DNA of 64,000 nt from G965205725 sp965205725 (GCA_965205725.1 OZ242189.1:186001-250000); one strand, 5' to 3'. Shown: positions 48,291 through 57,018, numbered from the stretch's first letter. Program-made: numbers and translations. The notes: generated from the sequence alone by a model not told the origin.

Positions 48291-48375
48291 GGCTGGAGCG
48301 AGGTCAGTATGATCCAATGGAGAAACGATACTGAACGACAGCAATTCATAGCGACCCTATAGAAGAGACCAGGTC

Positions 48376-48403
48376 TTGATTCCCTGCCTGAAATCCGTAC
48401 TAT
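48376..48403 (+). promoter_or_regulatory. tRNA-Lys promoter
   Basis: TTGATT (48376-48381) and TACTAT (48398-48403) are separated by 16 bases and followed by GCG, a GC-rich discriminator as found on stable-RNA promoters. The tRNA starts about 10 bases after the predicted initiation site. Confidence 0.6.
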
Positions 48404-48418
48404 ACGCGTCTCCTCCAG

Positions 48419-48494
48419 GGGCCGTTAGCTCAGTTGGTAGAGCAGTTGGCTTTTAACCAATTGGTCGCTGGTTCGAATCCAGCACGGCCCACCA
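48419..48494 (+). tRNA. tRNA-Lys (anticodon UUU)
   Basis: The 76-base cloverleaf includes an encoded CCA end. The acceptor stem is GGGCCGT paired with ACGGCCC, the D-loop region is TAGCTCAGTTGGTAGAGC, the anticodon loop CTTTTAA carries TTT, and the T-arm is CTGGTTCGAATCCAG. Confidence 0.98.
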
Positions 48495-48506
48495 TTTTTA
48501 AAGAAC

Positions 48507-48540
48507 CTCAAGATTGGCAGCCACTAACCTTGAGATTTTC
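48507..48540 (+). terminator. possible weak terminator after tRNA-Lys
   Basis: CTCAAG (48507-48512) can pair with CTTGAG (48529-48534) over a 16-base loop, followed by ATTTTC. The stem is short and the T run imperfect, so this is tentative. The remaining bases up to 48745 show no gene. Confidence 0.3.
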
Positions 48541-48745
48541 TGCCTGCACTTTTCCTGCATTCCACTTTATTTGAAGATTCGGGCGGCATTTGAAGGTTCG
48601 GGCGCCCATTGCACCTGGCATACGCTTCTATCCAGGAATTGATTTCAAGTCGGTCAAAGGCAACTTGATTGCCCGGTAATGCACAACAGTGTGGGGAGTG
48701 CTAAGGTGTTGAAGCAAATCCCGCTACAACCGAGGAAATAACATA

Positions 48746-50419
48746 GTGAATAAGAAAAGAATGATGACCAGAGCCTCTGTACGCACTTTTTCTGTGCTCA
48801 TCGCTGGTGGCTTGACACTGCTCGGCTGCGGCGATAACAGTAATCGCAGCGCTACTCCCATTCCCCCGCAATTATGTACAGGCGTTGAAGTTAATCCTGC
48901 GCGGCTTTTCATCCAGAAACTTGGCTCGGACCGGGCAACCCTCAAATGGCGAGGTGATGTGGGCGGAGGCGAAGGCACCGATACCGTCTGCTTTGGCACG
49001 AACATGAATGAGCTGGCCGAGGACTCGTTGACTGTCGCAATGGTCACCGAAGGGGAACACCTGGAAGCCGAGCTAACGGGCTTGTCACCTGCTACGACAT
49101 ACTACTATTCAATCGGTGGTGCGGGATCTGCTCAGGCAACGCGATCTTTCCAGACAGCGCCAGAGGCGGGTAATGTGCCAGAAGATGGCAACACTCATAT
49201 ACTGCTGGTGGGTGATTCTGGCACGATTACTGATGGCGTTAGTGAGGATCATCCAGAAGGTGAGTATCCAGGTGAGGCGGCTGCTGTTCTTGCTGGTTAC
49301 GAAGTGTACCAGGCGGCTAATGGCGGTGAGGCCGTCGATGTGTTTCTCGCTCTGGGGGATAACGCCTACGAAGTAGGTACGGATGAGGAGTGGCAAAAGT
49401 CCTTCTTTGAGCTCTATACAGACATTCTAGCTAGTGCCCAGACTATCCCGACCATTGGTAACCACGAGATGGGTTTCGGCGAGCTGGACTTGTGTTTTTT
49501 TGTTGCAATTTCCTGCGGCAGCCGGTTCACAACTAGTGGTGGATTAAGTTCTTCCCCGGACCCTGGCAGCTATGACGGGGATGGTGACAATGCAGCGGAT
49601 GGTACCGGTATACCCTATCTCGATATTTTCAGCCTTCCCTCGGCTGCGGAGGCTGGCGGCGTTGCCAGCGGTACCGAGCAGTATTACTCTGTTGATTATG
49701 GCAATGTCCACATTGTGAGCCTGGACAGCCAGTTGACTGCGCGTGATGAAACGGCGCGGGCCACGATGCGAGGCTGGCTGATAGATGATCTCTCTGCCAA
49801 TGTCCTCGACTGGACCATCGTGATATTCCATCACCCGCCCTATAGCAAGGGCAGGAACCATGATTCCGACGATGTGGAAGACAGCCCGATTGATCGGCCG
49901 ATGTTTGATATGCGCAATGAGTTTACACCGATCTTCGATGAGTATGGGGTAGATGTGGTATACAGCGGCCACTCCCACTCTTACGAGCGTTCTTATTATC
50001 TCCGCGGCCACACCGGTACTTCTGATACCTTTTCGGCAAGTGAGCATGCTGAATTGGTAGGTGGAGACCCGGCGCAACCTGCTTCCGGCCGAGAGGGTGA
50101 GGCTTACCAGCAGTTAAGCCCCACCAGTGGTGGTATAGATGATCGAGTGGTTTATAGCGTTGCTGGAAGTTCCGGAAAAGCCGATAGTGGCGGCGACTCT
50201 TTTGGTATTACTGATGACGATGAGTGGCTACGTCACGCCGCGCATATTGAACAGTCCTTTTCCAATACCAAGTGTGCAACGCCAGAGGGTTGTCGCGAAG
50301 GGCTGCGTGGCCTGGGCGTAAAAGGCTCTGTGGTGGTTGATGCAGATAGAGATGCCTTGAGGGCCAGATTTGTGGATATAAACGGTGACGTGCTGGACGA
50401 GTTCACGATCAACCGCTAA
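48746..50419 (+). CDS. purple-acid-phosphatase-like metallophosphoesterase lipoprotein
   Basis: This 557-residue lipoprotein starts at GTG 48746, with GAGGAA 8 bases upstream. Lipobox LTLLGC places the lipidated Cys near residue 34. An N-terminal fibronectin-like domain (about 55-135, ending LSPATTYYYSI) precedes the metallophosphatase domain. Metal-binding blocks appear in order: GDSG, LALGDNAYE, TIGNHEMG, FHHPPYSKG and YSGHSHSYERSYYL. This is the dinuclear-metal layout of purple acid phosphatases. Substrates are probably extracellular phosphate esters (inference). A terminator follows directly. The TPR gene next to it is also secreted and may be functionally linked. Confidence 0.87.
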   Translation: MNKKRMMTRASVRTFSVLIAGGLTLLGCGDNSNRSATPIPPQLCTGVEVNPARLFIQKLGSDRATLKWRGDVGGGEGTDTVCFGTNMNELAEDSLTVAMVTEGEHLEAELTGLSPATTYYYSIGGAGSAQATRSFQTAPEAGNVPEDGNTHILLVGDSGTITDGVSEDHPEGEYPGEAAAVLAGYEVYQAANGGEAVDVFLALGDNAYEVGTDEEWQKSFFELYTDILASAQTIPTIGNHEMGFGELDLCFFVAISCGSRFTTSGGLSSSPDPGSYDGDGDNAADGTGIPYLDIFSLPSAAEAGGVASGTEQYYSVDYGNVHIVSLDSQLTARDETARATMRGWLIDDLSANVLDWTIVIFHHPPYSKGRNHDSDDVEDSPIDRPMFDMRNEFTPIFDEYGVDVVYSGHSHSYERSYYLRGHTGTSDTFSASEHAELVGGDPAQPASGREGEAYQQLSPTSGGIDDRVVYSVAGSSGKADSGGDSFGITDDDEWLRHAAHIEQSFSNTKCATPEGCREGLRGLGVKGSVVVDADRDALRARFVDINGDVLDEFTINR

Positions 50420-50440
50420 TAGCAAAAATGTTCAGGACGA

Positions 50441-50467
50441 GGCCCTCATACAGGGCCCATTTTTATT
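50441..50467 (+). terminator. intrinsic terminator of the phosphatase gene
   Basis: The stem GGCCCT / AGGGCC with loop CATAC is followed by CATTTTTATT, 21 bases after the stop codon. A MITE begins 5 bases beyond it. Confidence 0.8.
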
Positions 50468-50471
50468 ATGA

Positions 50472-50622
50472 GAGACCTTTGCACGGAAGATGAATTCGCT
50501 TTCAGGCAAGGCAAAAACGCACGGAATGAGGGAGTTTATGGGTATAAATGAGGGTATAAATGACCGATTGAGTACGATTTTAACGCAGCATGCAGGTGAA
50601 ATGGCTTTCGTGCAAAGGTCTC
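50472..50622. mobile_element. MITE copy 1 (151 bp), ending at a start codon
   Basis: It begins GAGACCTTTGCACG and ends with its exact complement CGTGCAAAGGTCTC; the inverted repeats extend imperfectly to about 28 bases. TATGA flanks both sides (50467-50471 and 50623-50627). It has no coding capacity. Compared with the other copies it has a doubled GGTATAAATGA segment and lacks the ACCAACAGTAGGCG stretch. The right-hand TATGA contains the ATG of the next gene. Confidence 0.93.
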
Positions 50623-50623
50623 T

Positions 50624-51445
50624 ATGAGGAAGACAATCTCCGGCTTGTTAGTGGCTCTGGCTGCAATACAGTTGTGCGGGGCGTTGGCGCATCCTGGCGC
50701 GAATTCGTCTGTGGCGTATTTCAGTCATCAGATCGAGAACCGCCCCGGTGAGCAGTCTCTCTATATTCAACGAGGTATTGCCTACTCGGCGGCCGCTCAG
50801 TACGACAAGGCGCTGGAGGATTTCGAGGTCGCGCAATCACTGGGCAACCCCACCGTCGTCAGTTTTGATTTGGGAGTTTTACACTACCGCCGCAGTGAAC
50901 TGAACCGAGCCGAGGCTTACTTCGATGAATTTCTGTTAGCGTATCCAAATCATCCTGCCTGCCTGGAGTATCGCGCCCGGTTGCGGCGAGATAGGGGTGA
51001 CTCCAATGGTTCAGTAGCAGATTTTCGACACGTGTTTGATTTGCTGGACAACCCCAATCCCGGCCACTATATATCAGCCGCTGAATTGTTGGAGAGCTCT
51101 GGTGACAGGGGCATCGAAGAGGCTTTGGCCATACTCGATAGCGGTTTGGCGAAGATAGGCTTGTCTTCTCAGTTGCAAAAGCAGGCGATACGGCTGGAAG
51201 TTCGGCGTGAGCGTTATGACTTGGCCATCAGCAGGCAGATGACACTCCAGCCAATGCTGGGGACATCTCCGAACTGGAAGGTCGAAACAGCGGAGTTACA
51301 ACAGCAGGCCGGGAGACGCGATGGTGCGCTGAGACTACTGGAGCAAGCGGCTGACCAATTGACCACACTCCGAGCGACCCCGGCGCGACAGTCTTTACTG
51401 GCGCGTATTGCTGTTCTTCAAGCAAGTGATTCCGCCAGGCAATGA
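50624..51445 (+). CDS. secreted TPR-repeat protein
   Basis: The 273-residue protein has a signal peptide (residues 1-22, ending GALA). Several degenerate TPR helices follow (LYIQRGIAYSAAAQYDKALED, FDLGVLHYRRSELNRAEAYF, EYRARLRRDRGDSNGSVADF). No catalytic motif is visible; TPR proteins act as binding scaffolds. Its original upstream DNA has been displaced by MITE copy 1, which ends one base before the ATG. The element's own end supplies AAAGG at 50614-50618, a passable ribosome site, so translation may now depend on the element. Partner proteins are unknown, but the phosphatase upstream is the natural candidate. Confidence 0.75.
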   Translation: MRKTISGLLVALAAIQLCGALAHPGANSSVAYFSHQIENRPGEQSLYIQRGIAYSAAAQYDKALEDFEVAQSLGNPTVVSFDLGVLHYRRSELNRAEAYFDEFLLAYPNHPACLEYRARLRRDRGDSNGSVADFRHVFDLLDNPNPGHYISAAELLESSGDRGIEEALAILDSGLAKIGLSSQLQKQAIRLEVRRERYDLAISRQMTLQPMLGTSPNWKVETAELQQQAGRRDGALRLLEQAADQLTTLRATPARQSLLARIAVLQASDSARQ

Positions 51446-51940
51446 GAAACGCCCTGTAAAAGCCCTCGGAACACACGGAGGTGATTCTCCGCTCAGCGGG
51501 CTTAAGCCGTTGATTTATTGATAAATTCTACCCGCCATTTGGTTCTTGTCCGGCTCTGTGATTGACTATTAGATCGCCATTAGAATAGGAGCCCTTATCC
51601 GGCACTGACGACTGTCTAATCTTGAGCGTACAGTACTCGGTATCCCGGATGGCTCTTTAAAACCATCAATGGACGGGTGCTTAAAGGAGGAAAAGGGCTG
51701 TCAGTAGCGGCATTTTCAGTATTATTATATTTAACAGGTCATCGAGTGCAGTGTTCAAAAACGGTTGAAGATCATGTTCTGCGGAAAGCGGTGGGTCTCT
51801 GAATGTGATTGCTGTGCTCAATGGTGGGAGAATGCGGCCTTGGTTTTGAATAGAATTCATTCGTAAATGGTCGCTGTGAGCGAATGCATTGCTGAGGATA
51901 CTACCGGCCTGTTGATTGAGTCTGTGGAGCTGCTGAATAC
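51446..51940. other. 495-base intergenic region without an assigned gene
   Basis: I see no conventional gene here. The one notable signal is a near-perfect ribosome site, AAAGGAGG, at 51683-51690. It is followed 7 bases later by a CTG-initiated 34-codon frame (51698-51802) with a hydrophobic start. There is no ATG, GTG or TTG at a suitable distance, so I do not call it. The promoter of the sulfotransferase gene should lie in the last 150 bases, but no clear boxes stand out. Confidence 0.4.
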
Positions 51941-52756
51941 ATGAGAACGATCATCGCCCACGCACATATTTTTAAGAATGCGGGCACCACTCTTGATTGG
52001 AGTTTACAGCGCAGCTTCGGTGAGAGTTTTCTCGATCATCGCAATGACCAAAAAATGATTGAGGGGGGCGGGGAGTATCTGCAAAAGCTGCTTGAGGATG
52101 CACCTGAACTACAGGCGATTTCCAGCCATCACATGCCTGCAAATTTACCCCAAGTACTCAATCGGCAGATTGTGGCGCTCTATATGCTGCGCCATCCCCT
52201 GGAGCGGATTGCGTCTGTGTACGAATTCGAAAAACAACAACGAGCGACGACGTCCGGCGCCAAAGCGGCGAAAAAATACGATTTTCAGGAATACGTTGCC
52301 TGGCGCATGCAGATGGGTGTCTCGCGTACAATTCGCAACCACCAGACCATCTATGTAGCCGGCAAATTTCACGTAGGCAATACCAGGCCGCTGAGCTTCG
52401 CTGTTTTGCAGTTGGCGATAGAGCGGCTAAAGCGCTTACCGCTCGTGGGTGTCGTTGACCGCTATGACGAATTTATGGTGGTGATAGAAGACTATTTCAG
52501 TGATTTGATGCCGCAGCTTGATCTGGCGTATAAGCGACAGAACGAGTCGCTATCGAAGCGACCCGCTACGACGAGTGAGCGGGTTGCCGGGGTATTACAC
52601 GGTCTCGGGGCTATGCAGCAGCAAGTTATCGATGAGAATGCGATGGATTTGGCTTTGTATCAATTGGCCCATCGACGCCTGGATGAAGCCGCTGCCAAAA
52701 TTTCAGGCTTTGAAGAAAAATTGGGTGTGTTCAGGTCGCGCTGCGGCGACTTGTAA
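51941..52756 (+). CDS. sulfotransferase family protein (Sulfotransfer_2-like)
   Basis: This 271-residue protein would move a sulfuryl group from PAPS to an acceptor such as a carbohydrate. The 5'-phosphosulfate loop is HIFKNAGTTLDWSLQ (Lys12 to Thr17). The 3'-phosphate site is LRHPLERIASVYEF starting at Arg84. The FKNAGTT form of the loop is the one seen in carbohydrate sulfotransferase-like families. It is soluble, without signal peptide or membrane helix. It stands alone between a 495-base gap and MITE copy 2. Confidence 0.82.
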   Translation: MRTIIAHAHIFKNAGTTLDWSLQRSFGESFLDHRNDQKMIEGGGEYLQKLLEDAPELQAISSHHMPANLPQVLNRQIVALYMLRHPLERIASVYEFEKQQRATTSGAKAAKKYDFQEYVAWRMQMGVSRTIRNHQTIYVAGKFHVGNTRPLSFAVLQLAIERLKRLPLVGVVDRYDEFMVVIEDYFSDLMPQLDLAYKRQNESLSKRPATTSERVAGVLHGLGAMQQQVIDENAMDLALYQLAHRRLDEAAAKISGFEEKLGVFRSRCGDL

Positions 52757-52854
52757 CCCGCATTGAAACTGGCAATTGCGCTTGTTTTGTTGATGGTGAA
52801 GGGGCTTGAAGTTGATGGTAAAGGGACTTGAATATATCAAAGACATATCACTAT

Positions 52855-53007
52855 GAGACCTTTGCAGGGCCGACGATTTCGCTTTCAGGCCAGGCAAAAA
52901 CCCACGCAATGAGGGAGTTTATGCCTATAAATGACCAATTGAGTACGATTTCACCAACCGTAGGCGGACGCAGCATGCCGGTGAAATGGCTTTCGTGCAA
53001 AGGCCTC
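52855..53007. mobile_element. MITE copy 2 (153 bp)
   Basis: It is homologous along its length to the copies at 50472 and 56857. Its ends are slightly decayed (GAGACCTTTGCAGG against CGTGCAAAGGCCTC). The flanking bases are ACTAT (52850-52854) and ACTAG (53008-53012), a 5-base duplication with one mismatch, so this is probably the oldest insertion of the three. Just upstream (about 52790-52832) is a 22-base imperfect direct repeat containing TTGATGGT and CTTGAA. Confidence 0.9.
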
Positions 53008-53130
53008 ACTAGATCAATTGAATGAATTCAATAACACCCTGGCTCGCTGTGATTCGAGTCTTACATGAAATAATCATAAGTGTTTGTTAGTATAAAAGGT
53101 GTTCTAATAAATTATTGTTTGGAGGGTGTG

Positions 53131-53208
53131 ATGCTTGCGCCACGACTCATGCGTACCGGTCTCAATCTGTTGGTTGTATGCAGGTATTACTGGAGAAGCG
53201 CACTGTGA
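53131..53208 (+). CDS. possible 25-residue peptide upstream of the PQQ dehydrogenase
   Basis: An ATG 5 bases after a perfect GGAGG opens a 25-codon frame ending in TGA. The peptide starts MLAPRLMRTG and ends WRSAL; it is basic and hydrophobic. A promoter-like pair, TTGTTA and ATAAAT with 17-base spacing, lies just upstream (about 53085-53113). It is not PqqA: the conserved Glu and Tyr arrangement is missing. It could be a small protein or a leader peptide. The rest of the gap to 53362 holds only three copies of a GCTGAATATA-like motif near 53280-53310. Confidence 0.35.
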   Translation: MLAPRLMRTGLNLLVVCRYYWRSAL

Positions 53209-53362
53209 CCCGACCTGCGCATCAGTGGATGTGCAGCCCTATGGTGAAGCATTTTTTTGAAAAAACTGTGGCCGGGAATAGCTGAATATAACTGAATATA
53301 GCTGAATAATGTGGCCAATTCGTACTATGCTTAGGCACTGCTAACAGAAAAGGATAATAACA

Positions 53363-55510
53363 ATGAAAGTTCTACAGTTGAGTATTCTGGCGTTTTGTTT
53401 AATCGCTGCTGGCTGTGAAAAAAATGAAGCTCCCCTGAACCCGGAAAACGCAACGCCTGCACCTGCTGCGGCCAGTGCCAATGTGGACGCAGTGAGGTTG
53501 GTGGCTGCCGACAGTGATGCTGAGAACTGGATGAGCCATGGCCGCACCTATAGCGAACAGCGTCACAGCCCGCTCAATCAGGTGAACGATAAGTCCGTTG
53601 CCGAATTAGGCCTGGCCTGGAGCTTTGATCTGGAGACTAAGCGTGGCATTGAGGCCACCTCAATCGTGGTTGACGGCGTGATGTATATGACCTCGTCCTG
53701 GAGCATTGTCTATGCTCTGGATGCTCGCACAGGCGAAAAGCTGTGGAGCTATGACCCCGGAGTTGCCAAAGACAAGCAGAGACACTTTTGTTGCGACGCT
53801 GTGAATCGCGGTGTAGCGGTATGGGAGGGGCAGGTATTGTTCGGTACCCTCGATGGCCGATTGATTGCGCTGGATGCCGCCACTGGCGAGCCAAACTGGT
53901 CGGTTGCCACCGTCGACCCGGAACTCCCCTTTACCATCACTGGCGCGCCCCGGGTGATCAACGGCATGGTCCTGATTGGCAACGGTGGTGCCGAGTTCGG
54001 TGTGCGTGGTTTTATCGCAGCCTACGATGTGAAATCCGGTGAGCAAGCCTGGAAGTTCTATACCGTGCCCGGTGACCCCGAACAAGGTTTTGAAAATGAG
54101 GCGATGAAAATGGCCGCTGAAACCTGGAAGGGTAAGCACTGGGAGATTGGCGGCGGCGGTGGCACCGTTTGGGATTCGATGGCCTACGATCCTGAATTGA
54201 ATCTGCTCTATATCGGGGTGGGAAACGGCACGCCGTGGAATCGTGAGATTCGCTCTCCCGGTGGTGGTGACAACTTGTTTTTATCGTCGATTGTTGCGCT
54301 GCGGCCAGATACTGGCGAATACGTGTGGCACTACCAGACCACGCCTGGCGAAACCTGGGACTACACAGCGACCCAGCACATTATTCTTGCGGATATGACG
54401 ATTGATGGCACGGCTCGCAAAGTGTTGATGCAGGCGCCGAAAAATGGTTTCTTTTATGTGATTGATCGCACCGACGGCACACTGCTGAGCGCCAACAATT
54501 TTATCGATATAACCTGGGCTACCCATGTTGATCTGGAAACGGGTCGCCCGGTTGAAGTTGAAGGAGCTCGCTATACCGACGATTCGTTCACGATTGTGCC
54601 CTCCTACCTGGGTGGCCATAATTGGCACTCCATGTCTTATAACCCAACCACGGGTCTGGTGTATATCCCGGTTATGGATTTCCCCGCGGATTATGGTCAG
54701 CCAGAGAATTTCATCTACCGGCCGGGTACGGTCAATACAGGTGCCGACGGCATTGTTGGGAGTTTGCCCGATGAGCAAGCTGAGCGCGATGCACTCCGCG
54801 CTTTGATGAAAGGCCGCCTGGTGGCCTGGAATTCAAAAACCAATTCCGAAACCTGGCGGGTGGAGTACACGGGCCCCTGGAATGGAGGCACCCTGACCAC
54901 TGCGGGGAACCTTGTTTTCCAGGGCATTGCAGATGGTGAGTTTGTGGCCTATCGCGCCGACACGGGCGAAAGGCTTTGGAGTTTCGCAACTCAGACTGGC
55001 GTTGTTGCGGCACCTATGACTTACGCCATTGATGGCGAGCAATATGTTTCGATTAATGTCGGTTGGGGGGGCTCTTACGCCTTGGTGTTCGGAGAATATG
55101 TGCGGGCCAATTCCCTGCCAAACGTGTCGCGCATTTTAACTTTTAAGCTCGGCGCAAATAGTGAATTGCCCGCAGTTGATTGGGAGCCCAATGTCGTGTT
55201 TAACCCACCCGAGCAGTTTGCCGACGAGGCGACCATTCACGAGGGCTTTGCTCAATTTCAGGATACCTGCATGGGATGCCACGGTTTGAATGCGGTCTCT
55301 GGTTTGTTGATTCCCGATCTGCGTGGCTCAGGGTTTATCCACGCCGCAGGCGCGTGGAACTCAGTGGTGCGTGAAGGGGCTTTGGCATCGCGTGGCATGG
55401 CCAATATGAGCGACTTCATTAGTGAGGAACAGAGCGAAGCGATACGCGCCTACATCATTCAGCAAGCCTGGCGCGGTAAAGAGCTGCGAGATGCCACGGA
55501 AGGCGATTGA
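53363..55510 (+). CDS. PQQ-dependent quinohemoprotein dehydrogenase (lipoprotein)
   Basis: This 715-residue type II quinohemoprotein oxidises an alcohol or similar substrate in the periplasm and passes electrons to its own cytochrome c domain. The lipobox LIAAGC marks it as membrane anchored. An eight-bladed propeller follows, with tryptophan-docking motifs such as LDARTGEKLWSY and LDAATGEPNW. The vicinal disulfide pair Cys143-Cys144, typical of PQQ alcohol dehydrogenases, is present, as is TPGETWDYTATQ. The heme site is CMGCHG (Cys636, Cys639, His640), with a plausible Met ligand in GMANMSDF. The start has AAAGGA upstream. PQQ synthesis genes are not in the window. Substrate cannot be told from sequence. 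Confidence 0.92.
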   Translation: MKVLQLSILAFCLIAAGCEKNEAPLNPENATPAPAAASANVDAVRLVAADSDAENWMSHGRTYSEQRHSPLNQVNDKSVAELGLAWSFDLETKRGIEATSIVVDGVMYMTSSWSIVYALDARTGEKLWSYDPGVAKDKQRHFCCDAVNRGVAVWEGQVLFGTLDGRLIALDAATGEPNWSVATVDPELPFTITGAPRVINGMVLIGNGGAEFGVRGFIAAYDVKSGEQAWKFYTVPGDPEQGFENEAMKMAAETWKGKHWEIGGGGGTVWDSMAYDPELNLLYIGVGNGTPWNREIRSPGGGDNLFLSSIVALRPDTGEYVWHYQTTPGETWDYTATQHIILADMTIDGTARKVLMQAPKNGFFYVIDRTDGTLLSANNFIDITWATHVDLETGRPVEVEGARYTDDSFTIVPSYLGGHNWHSMSYNPTTGLVYIPVMDFPADYGQPENFIYRPGTVNTGADGIVGSLPDEQAERDALRALMKGRLVAWNSKTNSETWRVEYTGPWNGGTLTTAGNLVFQGIADGEFVAYRADTGERLWSFATQTGVVAAPMTYAIDGEQYVSINVGWGGSYALVFGEYVRANSLPNVSRILTFKLGANSELPAVDWEPNVVFNPPEQFADEATIHEGFAQFQDTCMGCHGLNAVSGLLIPDLRGSGFIHAAGAWNSVVREGALASRGMANMSDFISEEQSEAIRAYIIQQAWRGKELRDATEGD

Positions 55511-55517
55511 TAAACGG

Positions 55518-56618
55518 TTATGAAACTTTCACTACCAGCTTGCCGAAGTTGGTGCCGCTGAAAAAGCCAAGGAAGGCCTCAGGAGCATTCTCAAGTCCTT
55601 CCACAATGTGTTCCCTGTATTTGATTTTTCCCTGAGCAAGCCAGGTGGAAACATCGCTAACGAAATCTGGCACGCGGTCATAGTGGTCGCTGACAATGAA
55701 GCCTTGCATCTTGATACGCCTGGACAGAATCATCGACTGCAATAACGACATGCGATCGGGTCCGGGCGGCAGTGTTTTCTGATTGTAGTGGGCGATGAGG
55801 CCACATACAGAAATTCGTGAAAAGTTATTGAGTAAGGGCATGACTGCTTCCCAGGAAGAGCCGCCCACGTTTTCGAAATACACATCGATGCCGTCAGCGC
55901 ATTCTGCGGCCAATTGCTGCGCCATATCATCGTCGTAGTGGCTTACGCAGGCGTCATAGCCGAGTTCGTTGACTGCGTACTCACACTTTTTCTTGGCTCC
56001 CGCGATGCCGACAACGCGACAACCTTTTAGTTTGGCGATCTGTCCAACCACCGAACCAACAGCGCCGGTTGAAGCGGCTAACACCACAGTTTCACCGGGT
56101 TGCGGCTGTGCCAAATCCAGTAAACCCACATAGGCGGTCAGGCCGGGCATCCCCAGAACACCCAGTGCGTATGTAGGGGGATTGATGCGCGGGTCCAGTG
56201 GTGTAACGCCAGTGCCATCGCTGACTTGATACTCCTGCCAACCGGAAAATGCATTGACGCGAGTGCCCTCGCGGAAATTGTCATTGCGTGATTGCTCTAC
56301 AATTCCAACCGTGCCACCTACCATGGTGTTGTTCAAGCGTACACTGGCGGCATAACCATCGCTGGCATTCATGCGGCTGCGCATGTACGGGTCGAGGGAG
56401 AGATACTCGGTACGAATTAAAAATTCTCCAGGCTTCAGTTCTGGTACGGGCACTTCTTCAAGGCGAAAATTCTCCGCTATCGGTTTGCCCGCTGGGTGCG
56501 ACGCCAGCACGATGCGACGATTGGTCGGGTTGCCTGACAAGGCCGGGATGCTGGTGCTCAGCGTGGCTCCGGCCAGTCCCAGTGAACTGAGTTCCATAAA
56601 ACGTCTGCGGCTTTGCAT
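55518..56618 (-). CDS. MDR-family NADP-dependent oxidoreductase with Tat-like leader
   Basis: This 366-residue medium-chain reductase is of the PTGR1/CurA type, which reduces enal or enone double bonds with NADPH. The nucleotide fold shows AASTGAVGSVVGQIAKLKG and GIAGAKKKCEYAVNELG; YFENVGG and ISVCGLIAHYN are also family marks. The oddity is the first ~30 residues: SRRRFMELSSLGLAGATLST resembles a twin-arginine export signal ending near ALSG, although these enzymes are normally cytoplasmic. It converges on the PQQ dehydrogenase with an 8-base gap. The ATG has AGGAG upstream. Confidence 0.88.
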   Translation of the reverse strand: MQSRRRFMELSSLGLAGATLSTSIPALSGNPTNRRIVLASHPAGKPIAENFRLEEVPVPELKPGEFLIRTEYLSLDPYMRSRMNASDGYAASVRLNNTMVGGTVGIVEQSRNDNFREGTRVNAFSGWQEYQVSDGTGVTPLDPRINPPTYALGVLGMPGLTAYVGLLDLAQPQPGETVVLAASTGAVGSVVGQIAKLKGCRVVGIAGAKKKCEYAVNELGYDACVSHYDDDMAQQLAAECADGIDVYFENVGGSSWEAVMPLLNNFSRISVCGLIAHYNQKTLPPGPDRMSLLQSMILSRRIKMQGFIVSDHYDRVPDFVSDVSTWLAQGKIKYREHIVEGLENAPEAFLGFFSGTNFGKLVVKVS

Positions 56619-56620
56619 TT

Positions 56621-56824
56621 TTATAATCTCCTGGTTGCCACTGCCAACTGGATCAATTCTATGACTGCCTCATCAAGATTGCACACACTATTATTTCGGC
56701 ATTCGCCGAGGTTATTGATTTGATGAGTATCGCCAGCCGTCAGGGATTGGCTGTTGAGTCGGGTCAGCTTTTCCACCGTGAAAGCGGGAGTCATAAAGCG
56801 GATACCAGATTCCGGCAGGGCCAT
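56621..56824 (-). CDS. small open frame upstream of the MDR gene, possibly a gene remnant
   Basis: A 67-codon frame from ATG 56824 ends 2 bases before the MDR start. Its longer open form runs on upstream into MITE copy 3, so a gene may have been cut by that insertion. The peptide (MALPESGIRF... ending AVATRRL) matches nothing I know, and the ATG lacks a ribosome site. It could equally be non-coding leader of the MDR gene. Confidence 0.25.
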   Translation of the reverse strand: MALPESGIRFMTPAFTVEKLTRLNSQSLTAGDTHQINNLGECRNNSVCNLDEAVIELIQLAVATRRL

Positions 56825-56856
56825 TTTGAAGGAGCGCTCATGCAGCAAGATAGTTC

Positions 56857-57018
56857 GAGACCTTTGCACGGAAGATGATTTCACTTTCAGGCAAGGCAAA
56901 AACGCACGGAATGAGGGAGTTTATGGGTATAAATGACCGATTGAGTACGATTTTACCAACAGTAGGCGCTTTTAGGCGACGCAGCATGCAGGTGAAATGG
57001 CTTTCGTGCAAAGGTCTC
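56857..57018. mobile_element. MITE copy 3 (162 bp)
   Basis: It has the same perfect 14-base inverted ends as copy 1 and a perfect 5-base target duplication AGTTC (56852-56856 and 57019-57023). It is the longest copy, with an extra GCTTTTAGGCG segment. It lies between the divergent MDR gene and the valine operon, about 115 bases ahead of the latter. Confidence 0.95.

Noticed and set aside
53131..53208. PqqA peptide ahead of the PQQ dehydrogenase
   Set aside because: The peptide lacks the Glu-x-x-x-Tyr pair that is cross-linked in PqqA, and no pqqBCDE genes follow.
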